NCBI RefSeq assembly: GCF_002806945.1
Contig: NZ_NIHC01000003.1
Span: forward strand, 248,001 to 312,000
DNA length: 64,000 nt
Origin: Marinobacter salexigens
Lineage (GTDB): Bacteria; Pseudomonadota; Gammaproteobacteria; Pseudomonadales; Oleiphilaceae
Reading direction: 5' to 3'
This document shows, piece after piece, positions 18,526-27,123 of the stretch (position 1 is its first letter; every line of letters begins with the position of its first letter). The notes under the pieces are model-generated. The model was not told the DNA's origin. It ran no database searches and saw only the letters and a list, made by a program, of their open reading frames with translations. Position numbers and translations under genes: made by a program.

Positions 18526-18591
18526 GGGCGACGTCCTCTTTATGATTATTTTTATGATCCTGCTTTATTGATAGAGGATAGCAGCATCGTA

Positions 18592-19290
18592 CTAGCTTGT
18601 ACGCCGCAGCATCTGCATGGGTACCCGGTAACGCACACCCCGGGACTTGCCCGTACCGTCCACAGTGCAGGTTTTGCGGTTAACTCTCGTAATCTCGCCC
18701 TGAAATTCCTGTAAACCATGGTTAAAAGCTACGGCCTCGCCAACTTTCCAGGCCGCCTTCTGTTTATTGGTATCAGGCATATCGAAAGACTGCTGAGGCA
18801 GATCAATGCCCTGCTGTTCCGCGCGCATTGCTAATACTTCTCGCACGGCACCTGCTTCTCCATTCTCATGCAGACCATCCAGAATGTTATAGAAGTGCCG
18901 GTTGTGAACCGAGCCAGGAAACCTGTGGCCTGCACTGTGTTGCAGCAAATGTGCGAACTCGTGGCAGCAGGTGTGTGCCAGCAGGTTAAGCGTGTTCAGC
19001 TCGCCGTCGAAATATCCGCGCCTGTGGATCTCGCGGCTGGAGAGCCAACCACTCGCCGTGGCGGGATGGTGCTTGGCCTGAATCATGCGAAGGCCGTAAG
19101 TGATTTGGTGCTGTTTTCGCTGGGGGGCAAAGCGGTGATACGTGGCCTGACCTGAGCCCACGCGGCATACCAACTTACTACCGGGTACGCGGTCTGTGAC
19201 CCAGGCGGCAGCCGGCTGCCAGAGAACCTGTTCGGTAATATTGCACATCAGCTCGCCTAGCTGACGGGCCGGGATTTTAGAGTTGCTCAT
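18592..19290 (-). CDS. SprT-like zinc metalloprotease domain protein
   Basis: A 232-residue protein with HEFAHLLQH, an HExxH zinc-protease motif with a third histidine downstream (VHNRHFYNIL). The arrangement, plus AWKVGEAVAF at the C-terminus, resembles SprT-like domain proteins with an added basic C-terminal SH3-like tail. E. coli SprT is shorter, at about 165 residues. No signal peptide. Possible roles include DNA-protein crosslink cleavage, as for eukaryotic Spartan, but this is only by family analogy. Confidence 0.75.
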   Translation of the reverse strand: MSNSKIPARQLGELMCNITEQVLWQPAAAWVTDRVPGSKLVCRVGSGQATYHRFAPQRKQHQITYGLRMIQAKHHPATASGWLSSREIHRRGYFDGELNTLNLLAHTCCHEFAHLLQHSAGHRFPGSVHNRHFYNILDGLHENGEAGAVREVLAMRAEQQGIDLPQQSFDMPDTNKQKAAWKVGEAVAFNHGLQEFQGEITRVNRKTCTVDGTGKSRGVRYRVPMQMLRRTS

Positions 19291-19443
19291 GGCAATTGAT
19301 GGGATTCACGCTTTAGGCTTTGGTTGTTCGAACCTGGTGAGAATAACCTTCGAATGGCATGTTTGCTATGGCTCGTACGTTCAATGTTGTTTAGAGTCTC
19401 TCCACATTTTGTGTAGTGGTAGTTTCAGGAGGCACCTTGCCCC

Positions 19444-19672
19444 ATGAATGCCGAACAGCTAAAACAACTTGAAGACGACCTCTGGTCTGCCGGAACAGGA
19501 AGATCTTGCCCGAAAGATCAAGCAGGCCATGGAGGCCATTGAGGAGTATAAGCCCGAACTGGATGGTATTCTGTCAAAGGATGAATGTTTTACGCTCACC
19601 CCCACCTTGGTGGTCAAACTGATGGTGGAAATCGAACCGCGCCACGGCATGTTATACGACCCGGCCTCGGGT
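19444..19672 (+). pseudogene. Remnant of hsdM (type I restriction methyltransferase subunit)
   Basis: After an AGGAGG site, ATGAATGCCGAACAGC encodes MNAEQLKQLEDDLWSA, the classic N-terminus of HsdM. The frame then shifts and frame 2 continues with LPEQEDLARKIKQAMEA and EEYKPELDGILSKDE, which in intact HsdM lie over 100 residues further on. Next comes PTLVVKLMVEI and HGMLYDPASG, corresponding to the region just before the methylase NPPF block (TPxxVVxLMVE and DPACGSGG). The SAM and NPPF catalytic parts are lost. At least three internal deletions are required. Alignment is from memory of the family. Confidence 0.8.
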
Positions 19673-19732
19673 TTGAATCGACAACTTAGAGAAAACCAAC
19701 TCTTCCCCCCGCTTGAACCCACAATACTAATC

Positions 19733-20101
19733 AGACAAGCTGTCGCCAGATATCAACAAGTGGTGACTGTTTGTCTGATTCCGGCTCTGCCCGACCCTCC
19801 CGGGTACAACTCCAAACCCTGTTCCGCCAGCACGGCGGCCAGGTACCGGTTCTCCGGGCGGGCATTCAGTGAAGGCATTGAGCAGGTAACGGTCGACGGC
19901 ATCACACTGCAGGTCTACAACCCGGAGAAAACCCTGGCGGACTGCTTCAAGTTCCGCAATCGCATCGGTATGGATGTGGTGCTGGAAGCACTGGAGCTCT
20001 ACCGCACCCGCAAAACCTTCCGGCCGGGCATACTGATGGAATACGCAAGAATCTGCAGGGTTGCTAATGTGATGGCACCCTATGTGGAAGCCAAGTTGTA
20101 A
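19733..20101 (+). pseudogene. Remnant of abiEi (AbiE antitoxin)
   Basis: The frame running to 20101 encodes the C-terminal half of an AbiEi-type transcriptional antitoxin: RFSGRAFSEGIEQVTVDGI, QVYNPEKTLADCFKFRNRIG and ICRVANVMAPYVEAK are family blocks. The N-terminal winged helix that binds the promoter is missing, and the piece before it (RQAVARYQQVVTVCLIPAL) is a shortened version of the middle region. It is continuous in frame with the hsdM fragment upstream, evidently by deletion. Loss of the DNA-binding part should abolish repression. Confidence 0.8.
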
Positions 20102-20149
20102 ATAGAGTCAGGTTCTTAATGGAATAAACAAACGTGAAAGGAGATCACG

Positions 20150-20401
20150 ATGGCCAAAGATATCGCCGCATCTGTTCGTCAGAAACTGCTGAATAAATCC
20201 CGGGAAGAGAAACGTCCTTTTCAGGAGCTGCTTCAGTATTACGCCATGGAGCGGTTTTTATATCGGCTGAGCCAGACCAGCAATGAGCCTGAGGCGATTC
20301 TGGCTCAGGTGGCTGAAATTATTGCTACTGAGGTGGCGAAGGATGCCCCTGGGGAAATCTGGAACCCACCCGGTCCATGGAGTCGGCAGGCCGATGGCTA
20401 G
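20150..20401 (+). pseudogene. Remnant of abiEii (AbiE nucleotidyltransferase toxin)
   Basis: Only 83 residues remain of a toxin normally near 300. The start MAKDIAASVRQKLLN and RYxxERxLYRLS-like block (YYAMERFLYRLSQ) match the N-terminus of AbiEii/AbiGii nucleotidyltransferases; the ending IWNPPGPW matches the C-terminus (W.PGGPW). The nucleotidyltransferase motifs between them are gone, so the toxin is dead. AAAGGAG lies before the ATG at 20150. The stop overlaps the hsdR remnant start. Confidence 0.8.
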
Positions 20402-20994
20402 TTTTATTTCGGAAGACAACATTGAGCAGGCGCTGTTGCAGCGACTGCAGCATGTACACGGTTTCAATGTGCTGGATTGCTATACCGCAAAGCCAGAAGA
20501 TTTCAGAGCTGTTGGATGAGAGCGTGGTGGTAGACAACGCCGAGGCGTTTAACATCAAGGAGAACCGTGCTGAATACGAAATCGTCCAGAAAGGCCAGGG
20601 CTGGGATCTGAGCAAGATTAACTACGACAAGCTCCGTGAGGATTTCAAAAAAGCGGAGTACAAGCACATTGAGATCGCTGAGTTGCGTGCTTTTATCGAA
20701 AACAAACTGCAGCAGCTTCTTGAGCAGAATCATACCCGCACGGATTTTGCCCAGCGGTTACAGGAGATCATCGACAAGTACAATTCCGGGAGTTCGTCCG
20801 CCGATGCCTTTTATGAAGACCTGGTGAAGTACGTAGGTAATCTGAAAGAAGAATCTGAGCGCCACATTCGTGAGGGGCTCAGCGAGAATGAGCTGGAGAT
20901 CTACGATCTTTTGAAAAAAGACAGGCTCACCAAGGAGAAGTGTGACAATGTTTTTGAGTTGGTGGTGGAGTTTGCAGCCAATGGTAGGAAGTAG
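20394..20994 (+). pseudogene. Remnant of hsdR (type I restriction endonuclease subunit)
   Basis: ATG 20394 encodes MASFISEDNIEQALLQRL and continues to AKPED, the HsdR N-terminus. The frame then shifts to frame 1, with SELLDESVVVDNAEAF to the end at 20994, a C-terminal HsdR region (WDLSKINYDKLREDF, ERHIREGLSENELEIYDLL). A further in-frame loss joins RLTKE to KCDNVFELVVEFA, the usual last residues. The nuclease and helicase motor domains are entirely missing. hsdS was not found. The gene order hsdM, abiE pair, hsdR suggests one former island. Confidence 0.82.
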
Positions 20995-21058
20995 GTAGCG
21001 TAGCGGCGGACAACCTGTTCAAGTCACCACCCACAACAAAAAAATCACAAAAAAATCG

Positions 21059-21496
21059 TTAGATACCGGGTGATATCGATCCAGCAATTTTATCAAATTC
21101 CTCTTCTGGAAAGCTGAAAATAAGGATGGAATCGGGGTGCTCCTCATTGACCAAATAGCCGGTCAGATAATTACGGTACTTCGCAGAGAACCCTTTGAAC
21201 CCTGAGGAAAAGCTGAGCGAGTTTGTTTCAACGGTCTCTGATTCCGAGTCGGATCTGAGTTTGCTCAGGAAATCAGAGGTTGAAGGAATTTCCCTGGGTA
21301 CGGGCTCGACTCGGATGAATCCGATGAACTTCCCGTTACGAAAGAGGCTTGTTTCGTTGCTGTCGATGCGCAAAGTATCAAATAAGGATGATTGCACTGA
21401 CACCGCGTACTCTTGGCTGGGTGACAATGATATTGATTTGGTAGATGCGCAGCCAGAAAGAGCAAAAATGAGTATCGCTATTCCAATGAACTTCAT
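21059..21496 (-). CDS. Small lipoprotein of unknown function
   Basis: A 145-residue protein with a lipoprotein signal: a hydrophobic stretch IGIAILIFALSGC with lipobox LSGC (Cys16). The residue after Cys is Ala, not Asp, favouring outer-membrane sorting. The rest is rich in Ser, Phe and acidic residues and has no domain I recognise. It begins 20 bases after the 116-residue gene, in the same direction, so the two are likely cotranscribed. T-rich minus-strand sequence follows the stop. An immunity role for a type VI effector is possible but only from position. Confidence 0.65.
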   Translation of the reverse strand: MKFIGIAILIFALSGCASTKSISLSPSQEYAVSVQSSLFDTLRIDSNETSLFRNGKFIGFIRVEPVPREIPSTSDFLSKLRSDSESETVETNSLSFSSGFKGFSAKYRNYLTGYLVNEEHPDSILIFSFPEEEFDKIAGSISPGI

Positions 21497-21516
21497 TGGC
21501 TTTATGTGTCCTTATC

Positions 21517-21867
21517 TTATCTCAGTGAAGTTTCCAGTGGGCCTCTGAATTGTAGCCCACGAGTCATCTTGCAGGTAAGGCTGAGTTTAACCGAGCCTCG
21601 AACAAAAGGTTCTCCTGCGGCACGGATCACTCTGATTGCCCATTTTCGGATACCATTTGCCGGCGCGAGCAGGTCTTTGGGGTTTGGCACAGCATCTATC
21701 CAACGACTGCATTCATCGCTCTCGGTAATCAGCTGCGCAATAAGCTCTAATGTCTCTGGCGTTATGCTGCCGGTGTGAAATCGGCTTGCGATGCGCTCAT
21801 TGTAAAACGCAGTGATGATCGCCTGAACGGCCGCAACTTCTTCCTCAGTTAAATTAATGTTGCTCAC
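21517..21867 (-). CDS. Small unknown protein downstream of hcp
   Basis: A 116-residue protein starting at GTG 21867 (VSNINLTEEEVAAVQ), with AAGGA at the right distance. No signal peptide and no membrane segment. The N-terminal half looks helical (EEEVAAVQAIITAFYNERI); a Trp-Ile region and a basic C-terminal tail follow. I do not recognise a family. It is 73 bases downstream of hcp, separated by a short hairpin, and 20 bases upstream of the lipoprotein gene. Its small size is compatible with travel inside an Hcp ring, but there is no direct evidence. Confidence 0.6.
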   Translation of the reverse strand: MSNINLTEEEVAAVQAIITAFYNERIASRFHTGSITPETLELIAQLITESDECSRWIDAVPNPKDLLAPANGIRKWAIRVIRAAGEPFVRGSVKLSLTCKMTRGLQFRGPLETSLR

Positions 21868-21900
21868 TATCAAATTCCTTTTGATAGATTGAATGGCGAA

Positions 21901-21924
21901 AGAGGGGTCTTGACCCCTCTTTTT
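21901..21924. terminator. Hairpin between hcp and the 116-residue gene
   Basis: AGAGGGGTC (21901-21909) and GACCCCTCT (21912-21920) form a perfect stem with a tight two-base centre. It is followed by T5 on the plus strand and T3 on the minus strand. For hcp (minus) it may give partial termination, leaving low read-through to the genes beyond. Confidence 0.55.
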
Positions 21925-21940
21925 GACATCAAAGCGTAAA

Positions 21941-22459
21941 TTACGCCTCGATCGGCGAACGCCAGTCGTCTGCACCGGAAGTGCCGGCAACAGTGTGCTC
22001 CCAGGTTACCTTGCGGTAGGACAGGGATACGGTTACCAATTGGGTGAAGTCAGCGCTGGCTGCGTCCTGGCAGTGGGGCATGGTGCAGTTGATGTCGATA
22101 ATGGTGGCATCTTCCAGGATGGTAGAGAAGAAGTGCTCCTGCTTACCTTCAACCGACGTGCGGTACCACTTCAGCTCAACCTTTGGCAGCATTTCGCCGG
22201 AGGCCAGAGCGTTGTACATCAGCGGTGTGGACTTGTTCAGTGCAGATGTAAATTTGAACGGCTTGTGTACACGCTGACCAGAAGGCTGGCCAGACTGGGG
22301 ATCGGTAGGAACGGTAACAACGTGGCTGAATTCCTGAACCAGCACTTCGTCTTCATGACCTTCAACGTAGATGTTGCCTACGGAATCAGAAGTGAATGCT
22401 CCAGCGGTGATGTTGCCCTGGGTTTTACCTTCGATACTGATATAACAAGGAGTTGGCAT
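21941..22459 (-). CDS. hcp: Type VI secretion tube protein Hcp
   Basis: A 172-residue Hcp, the hexameric ring protein that stacks into the inner tube of the type VI secretion system and is itself secreted. MPTPCYISIEGKTQG, VEGHEDEVLVQEFSHVVT, QSGQPSGQRVHKPFKF, VELKWYRTSVEGKQE and the end WRSPIEA are nearly those of Vibrio cholerae Hcp from memory. ATG 22459 has GGAG six bases upstream; a Met four codons earlier is less likely. No other T6SS structural genes are in the window, so this is an orphan hcp. A -24/-12 promoter lies upstream. Confidence 0.95.
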   Translation of the reverse strand: MPTPCYISIEGKTQGNITAGAFTSDSVGNIYVEGHEDEVLVQEFSHVVTVPTDPQSGQPSGQRVHKPFKFTSALNKSTPLMYNALASGEMLPKVELKWYRTSVEGKQEHFFSTILEDATIIDINCTMPHCQDAASADFTQLVTVSLSYRKVTWEHTVAGTSGADDWRSPIEA

Positions 22460-22522
22460 AGTCTGCTCCATGACGTTTTAATGAGTGAATGTCCTTGGGT
22501 GCTCCCTGGACGCCTGGATATA

Positions 22523-22539
22523 AACAAAGCTCGTGCCAA
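22523..22539 (-). promoter_or_regulatory. Sigma-54 (-24/-12) promoter of hcp
   Basis: On the minus strand TTGGCACGAGCTTTGTT matches the consensus TGGCACG-N4-TTGC with one deviation (T for C in the -12 element). GG and the -12 G are correctly spaced 12 bases apart. The predicted start is near 22512, giving a leader of about 52 bases before the hcp ATG. In V. cholerae the hcp operons depend on sigma-54 with VasH. Confidence 0.7.
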
Positions 22540-22597
22540 GTTGATAAATCTGATTTAAAACAGAAGGTAAGCGTTTTTTTGCAAAGCCGTTTTTTGC

Positions 22598-22619
22598 GCT
22601 GAGCAAGCTTATGCTCAGC
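22598..22619. promoter_or_regulatory. Inverted repeat, candidate enhancer-binding site for hcp
   Basis: GCTGAGCA (22598-22605) and TGCTCAGC (22612-22619) form a perfect 8-bp dyad with a 6-base centre, 60-80 bases upstream of the -24 element. This is the normal distance for a sigma-54 activator site. The 22460-22817 gap between hcp and the next gene holds this, the promoter, and nothing else I recognise. Confidence 0.45.
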
Positions 22620-22817
22620 ATCTGAGCGAGAAATTGCTGCCTGAGCCAATAATTGCCCGGGCAGGGTGGCGTGTCTATTTCCGGTCTGTAATCCTCCGCC
22701 TCGCAAGGCTCTGGTAGAATTTGCGTCGTTATGAAGTTCGTTTTCCTGACTGATCTGATTCGCACCCGGAGGCTTGGCCATTAACATTCAATCACTGCAG
22801 AACCGAGTCAATCTGTT

Positions 22818-25163
22818 GTGTTGATGCGGCGCTGGCTAAGCAGCCTGGTTAACCGGGCGGTGCTTCTCGTTGTGATTGTTGTCGTTCTGACAGCGCTTCT
22901 GATTGCGCTTGCGGGCGCTCTGCTTAGCCGGCTGGAGCTTGAGCAGCAGGCGGTCACCCAGGTCGAAACCATTGCACAGCTGGTTGCGGGAGAGCTGGAT
23001 GACAAGCTATCCCAGCGTTTGAACGCGCTGAGCCACGTTGCCGAGAGCCTCACCATGAGTGAGGCGGCTTTCGAGATGCGCGCAAAGATCCTGATGCGTC
23101 GCCAAACGGCATTGCAGCACCTGTTTGATGGTCTTTATCTGATTGATGCGAAAGGCAAAGTGATTGCGGAGAATCCTGAGGCTCTGAATATGATCGGGAC
23201 GGATGTCAGCAATCGTTCGTACTTCCGCCTGTCTTCCGAACAGCTTACCCCTCTTACCAGTGAGCCTTACCGCTCGCACTATCAAGACAGAGCCGCTGTG
23301 ATGGTGGCTGCCCCGGTATTCGATCATCGGAAGCGTTTTATTGGCATGTTGGGGGGGGCAATTGCGCTTGCGGGTGAACATCTAATTGAAGAATTTTCTG
23401 ATATCCGCATTGGTAAAACCGGCTATCTGGCCATCGTAACCCGTGACGGAATGGTTCTGGCCAATGGCCGTACTGGCGAGGTTATGCAGTCGATAAGCGA
23501 TCCCAATCCGCTGTTGAAAGATGCGATGGACGGATTTGAAGGCACCGCCAGGACCCGCAGCTCTGAGGATGAAAATATTATCCTGTCGGTTCAGCAAATG
23601 TCTGAGGTGCCCTGGTTTGTGGCCGCTGTTTGGCCTGCTAGCGAAGCCTACGCGCCTGCTACCCGAATCAAGGATGCATTTCTCTGGATTTTGTTGGTGG
23701 TGATGCTGCTGTTTGTTCCGGTGGCCATGTGGCGCTTTCGTCGCCTGATGGCACCTTTGGTTGAGCTTGGACAGCAGGTGCGTGAACGCCATCTGGGAGT
23801 GCGAAACACCCCGGTGGGGGTGACCGGTAGTTCGGAAATAAGCCAGGTAGCCGACATATTCAATATGGTTATGGATGAGCGAGATGATGTTCTTAGCTCT
23901 CTTGCCGAGCGGGAAGCGTTTTTCAGATCGCTCACCCGGGGTGCCCCTATCGGCATTGTGCAGGCCGATGTACTTGGCCGCATCGAATTCGTGAACCCCG
24001 TGTTTGAAAACATTATCGGGCTGAAACAGGCTGAGCTTTCAAACACTCATTTATTCGATTGGGTCTCTGATGATGACCGCGAGATGGTTATTCAAGATTG
24101 GAGGCAAGCACTTGATAAGCAAGAAATATTCCGCGGTCGCTACCAATTGCAGGGGCCGAATGCCGGCACGCCGGTTTGGTGCCAGGTAATGGCGGCGATC
24201 CTTGAAACCCCTGAAAAGGTTATGGGAACCGTCACGGTGGTAAGGGACATTACTCACGAACTGGAAGTAGAAGAAGCCCTGCGCGATGAACAGCTGAGAG
24301 CGGAGAGCATACTGGGAGTTATGCAGGACGGCGTCCTGATGGTGGATACCTGTGGTGTTATCCGATACGCGAACCAGGCCGCGGCGCACTTTTTAGGTGC
24401 CGATGGGGAGTATGTTGGCAAAAATGTATTTGAGCTGGTGGGTATCGACCATGAGAATCAGGCCCTCAGCCATGAGTGGTTTCTTGATCGGGATGACCTG
24501 GACAGCCTATACGTTACCCTGCGCAATATCAGTGGCGATCTGTTTGATGTAAACCTCAGCATGATCCACATCCGCCAAGGGCGGCAGAACGAGCGGCTGG
24601 TATTTGTGCTTCGGGATGATGCCGAGCGCAGGCGCAAGGAAGAGCGGCTGTCCTGGGAGGCAAGCCACGACAGCTTGACGCAACTGCTAAACCGTCGCGC
24701 TTTTACCGCATCGCTCACTAAGTGCCTCAGCGATATGCCTGCTCAGGATGCCCGCTCTGTACTGATGCTCATTGATCTTGATCACTTCAAGCCAGTGAAC
24801 GACGAAGGTGGGCACCTGCTTGGCGATGATTTACTGCGCCGTCTTTCCGAGTTGTTCAAGGATTCGGTACGCCAGACAGATACGGTTGCCCGCTTGGGCG
24901 GCGATGAGTTTGGAATTATTCTGCCGGCATGTGGGGTGGACAGAGCCAATACTCTGGCTGAGTACATTCGCGCGGGTGTCGAAGCGCTCGAAATAGAACA
25001 CGAGGGCCGGATGTTCGGGGTGACGGCCAGTATTGGCGTGACGGAATTGCACCCTACCGACCGCGAGCCTGAAGATGTGGTGGCTCGTGCCGATGAGGGC
25101 GCTTATGCTGCCAAATCACAAGGCCGTAACCGGGTTGTTGTGATACCTGCGCCGGAGCAGTAA
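22818..25163 (+). CDS. Membrane diguanylate cyclase with Cache, HAMP and two PAS domains
   Basis: A 781-residue sensor making cyclic di-GMP. Order: membrane helix (about 12-38), periplasmic dCache-like sensor (40-285), second helix ILLVVMLLFVPVAMW, HAMP-like linker, PAS (from about 368, SLTRGAPIGIVQADVLG), second PAS (from about 495), and GGDEF domain (from about 615, DSLTQLLNRRAF). The active-site loop is LGGDEFGI with the inhibitory RQTD site nine residues before it, so product inhibition is expected. No EAL domain. The GTG at 22818 and the ATG two codons later are both possible starts; neither has a strong ribosome site. Confidence 0.92.
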   Translation: MLMRRWLSSLVNRAVLLVVIVVVLTALLIALAGALLSRLELEQQAVTQVETIAQLVAGELDDKLSQRLNALSHVAESLTMSEAAFEMRAKILMRRQTALQHLFDGLYLIDAKGKVIAENPEALNMIGTDVSNRSYFRLSSEQLTPLTSEPYRSHYQDRAAVMVAAPVFDHRKRFIGMLGGAIALAGEHLIEEFSDIRIGKTGYLAIVTRDGMVLANGRTGEVMQSISDPNPLLKDAMDGFEGTARTRSSEDENIILSVQQMSEVPWFVAAVWPASEAYAPATRIKDAFLWILLVVMLLFVPVAMWRFRRLMAPLVELGQQVRERHLGVRNTPVGVTGSSEISQVADIFNMVMDERDDVLSSLAEREAFFRSLTRGAPIGIVQADVLGRIEFVNPVFENIIGLKQAELSNTHLFDWVSDDDREMVIQDWRQALDKQEIFRGRYQLQGPNAGTPVWCQVMAAILETPEKVMGTVTVVRDITHELEVEEALRDEQLRAESILGVMQDGVLMVDTCGVIRYANQAAAHFLGADGEYVGKNVFELVGIDHENQALSHEWFLDRDDLDSLYVTLRNISGDLFDVNLSMIHIRQGRQNERLVFVLRDDAERRRKEERLSWEASHDSLTQLLNRRAFTASLTKCLSDMPAQDARSVLMLIDLDHFKPVNDEGGHLLGDDLLRRLSELFKDSVRQTDTVARLGGDEFGIILPACGVDRANTLAEYIRAGVEALEIEHEGRMFGVTASIGVTELHPTDREPEDVVARADEGAYAAKSQGRNRVVVIPAPEQ

Positions 25164-25173
25164 CAAGGCCTCG

Positions 25174-25941
25174 TTATGCCCACCAGTGTGCGGCCAGGCT
25201 GGCTTGCCAAATCAGACGCAAAGCCAGAGTGGTGAGAACCAGATTGAGCGCTTTGCTGAACCATTGATTGTTAAGTGAGTTCAGGAGGCGCAAACCTAGC
25301 CAGGTACCGGCAAAGCCACAGGCAATCATGGCCAGAATAAAGGGCAGCCAGTGTGCAAATACAAACCCCGTTATGCCAAAAACCAGAGCCTTGGGAGCGT
25401 GCTGCAGAACCATTGCAGTAGCAAATGTGGCGACGGTACGAAACCGGTCCGCATGAATCTGCTTGATAAATGCAGCGACCAGAGGGCCGGTAGCACCCAC
25501 AAATAAGCTGATAAAACTGGTTACTGTGGCAGCAACAAACACGCCAATCGGGCCGAGTGCGCCTTTTGGCAAGGCCGGGCCCCAGCACAAGTAGAGTACA
25601 AAGAAGGCTATGGCCAGTTGCCATAAATAGGCTGGCAGGCTCACCAGAAACCAGGCTCCAACCACCGCACCTGCAATAACGCCAGGGACGAATGCAGCAA
25701 TGGTTTTCCAGTCAATATGCTTCCAGGTCAGGGCCGCCCGACCACCGTTGGAGCCCAGCTGAATCATTCCATGAACAGGAATAATGGCCGCTGCAGGCAT
25801 CCACGTGGCCATGAGAATCAGCAGAAGTACACCTCCACCAGCGCCCACGCTGGCGGTGATCATTGAGGTAACCACAGAGCTGGCCAGCAGGAAAAGCGCC
25901 ACCGACAGGCTAAGGCTCTCGGGGAGCATTGTTATTTCCAC
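25174..25941 (-). CDS. TauE/SafE (TSUP) family membrane exporter
   Basis: About 255 residues with seven to eight membrane helices. SVGAGGGVLLLILMATW and GATGPLVAAFIKQ are the paired glycine-rich repeats of the TSUP family, which moves sulfite, sulfoacetate or other organic anions. I prefer the GTG at 25941 because AGGAG lies eight bases upstream; the ATG at 25929 is then internal. It overlaps the end of the transglycosylase gene by ten bases, so coupling is likely. The substrate is unknown. Confidence 0.85.
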   Translation of the reverse strand: MEITMLPESLSLSVALFLLASSVVTSMITASVGAGGGVLLLILMATWMPAAAIIPVHGMIQLGSNGGRAALTWKHIDWKTIAAFVPGVIAGAVVGAWFLVSLPAYLWQLAIAFFVLYLCWGPALPKGALGPIGVFVAATVTSFISLFVGATGPLVAAFIKQIHADRFRTVATFATAMVLQHAPKALVFGITGFVFAHWLPFILAMIACGFAGTWLGLRLLNSLNNQWFSKALNLVLTTLALRLIWQASLAAHWWA

Positions 25942-27071
25942 GCGCAAAACTCCTCGGATTCAAGCGTTGGTGTTCGGCACAAGGCTTCAGTTGCCAGCTG
26001 CACATCGGCCACATAATACAGGGACGCCAATCCCAGCCTGTCACGACCGAGATTGTGAAACACCATGCCAAAGGCGATGTCGCCGGCGGTAAAGCGTTCG
26101 TGGTTGGCTGCAAAGTACTTGGCGGGCTTTGCCAGTATTTCATTATCAAGCAGTGCCTGCACTCGGCCAGCACCGCCGTGGTAGGCCTGAATCAGCAAGA
26201 GTACAAATAGCTCGTTACGTTTATCCTCGGGCAAGTGGCCGAAGCGTTCATCAAAGGCTGGCTCCAGATTACGGGCATTCTGTTGCATCAGGCGCAGGGC
26301 GCAATCAATTTGTGCGAGTCTGTGCCAATAGTTCTGTGGTTTTATTTCGCAGTCTTTCAGTGCAGCAGGTGAAAGCTGGAGAATGCCTTTGGCATTTGCC
26401 CGGGAGTGCGCTCTTGCCTGCCCGCCGCTTTCAATCAGGATTTGCCCAGCCAGGTATTTCGGCAAAACTGCAGGCAATGTATAGCGCTTTTGCTCGCTCC
26501 GGTGTTGCACTATGTACATGAGTGCATCGTGCAGGGAACCCGGCTGTTCTCGGGTTGCGAATGACAGGTCGTCCCATGCGCCCCAAACCCGGTCTTGTCC
26601 CCTGGCGCCGAGGTAACGGCCAACGGCGAGTTCCAGATTCACATGAGGCTGGTCGCAGGCCAAGGCAAACGGGTAGCCATTTGTGTTCGCATCACCCGCA
26701 ATCCATTCATCGGCTTGACCCTTTGCGTGGAGCGCCTGGCGAGTTTCGTTCAGGCGCTTTTGAGTGGCGGCACTGGTCGTACCATTGCTGATCCAGCCCA
26801 AAAACTGCCCTCGCATATCAAACAGAATGTGACGTTCCGGGCTTGAGCAATAGCCGGACTCCTTCAGTACCCAGCGGCGGATGGTAAGAATGTTTGTGTA
26901 CACGCCCTGGCTGACCCAATAAGGCGAATTTCTCACAATGGTTGTCCAGCCGGCAGGCTCAGCCATGTTGTTGTCCGCCTGTGTCTCTTCAGCCTTTGCT
27001 GGCGTATGCGCCAGTGTGGTCAGGGTGAAAAACAGAACAAGCTGACGTAAGCTTGCGAATCTTGAATTCAT
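25932..27071 (-). CDS. Lytic transglycosylase SLT-domain protein
   Basis: A 379-residue exported protein. The signal peptide is residues about 1-27 (LRQLVLFFTLTTLAHTPAKA). The SLT domain begins near residue 210: ILIESGGQARAHSRANAKG contains the catalytic Glu and the ESGG pattern, followed by ILQLSPAALKDC and YHGGAGRV. It would cleave peptidoglycan glycan strands in the periplasm. The start is ATG 27071 before the signal peptide. The long region before the SLT domain (30-200) is not recognised. It is divergent from the amidase. Confidence 0.83.
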   Translation of the reverse strand: MNSRFASLRQLVLFFTLTTLAHTPAKAEETQADNNMAEPAGWTTIVRNSPYWVSQGVYTNILTIRRWVLKESGYCSSPERHILFDMRGQFLGWISNGTTSAATQKRLNETRQALHAKGQADEWIAGDANTNGYPFALACDQPHVNLELAVGRYLGARGQDRVWGAWDDLSFATREQPGSLHDALMYIVQHRSEQKRYTLPAVLPKYLAGQILIESGGQARAHSRANAKGILQLSPAALKDCEIKPQNYWHRLAQIDCALRLMQQNARNLEPAFDERFGHLPEDKRNELFVLLLIQAYHGGAGRVQALLDNEILAKPAKYFAANHERFTAGDIAFGMVFHNLGRDRLGLASLYYVADVQLATEALCRTPTLESEEFCAWK

Positions 27072-27123
27072 AAGCAATGTGTCCGTGGCACTTCGGGCAC
27101 CACAATAACAAATGGGCGCCACT

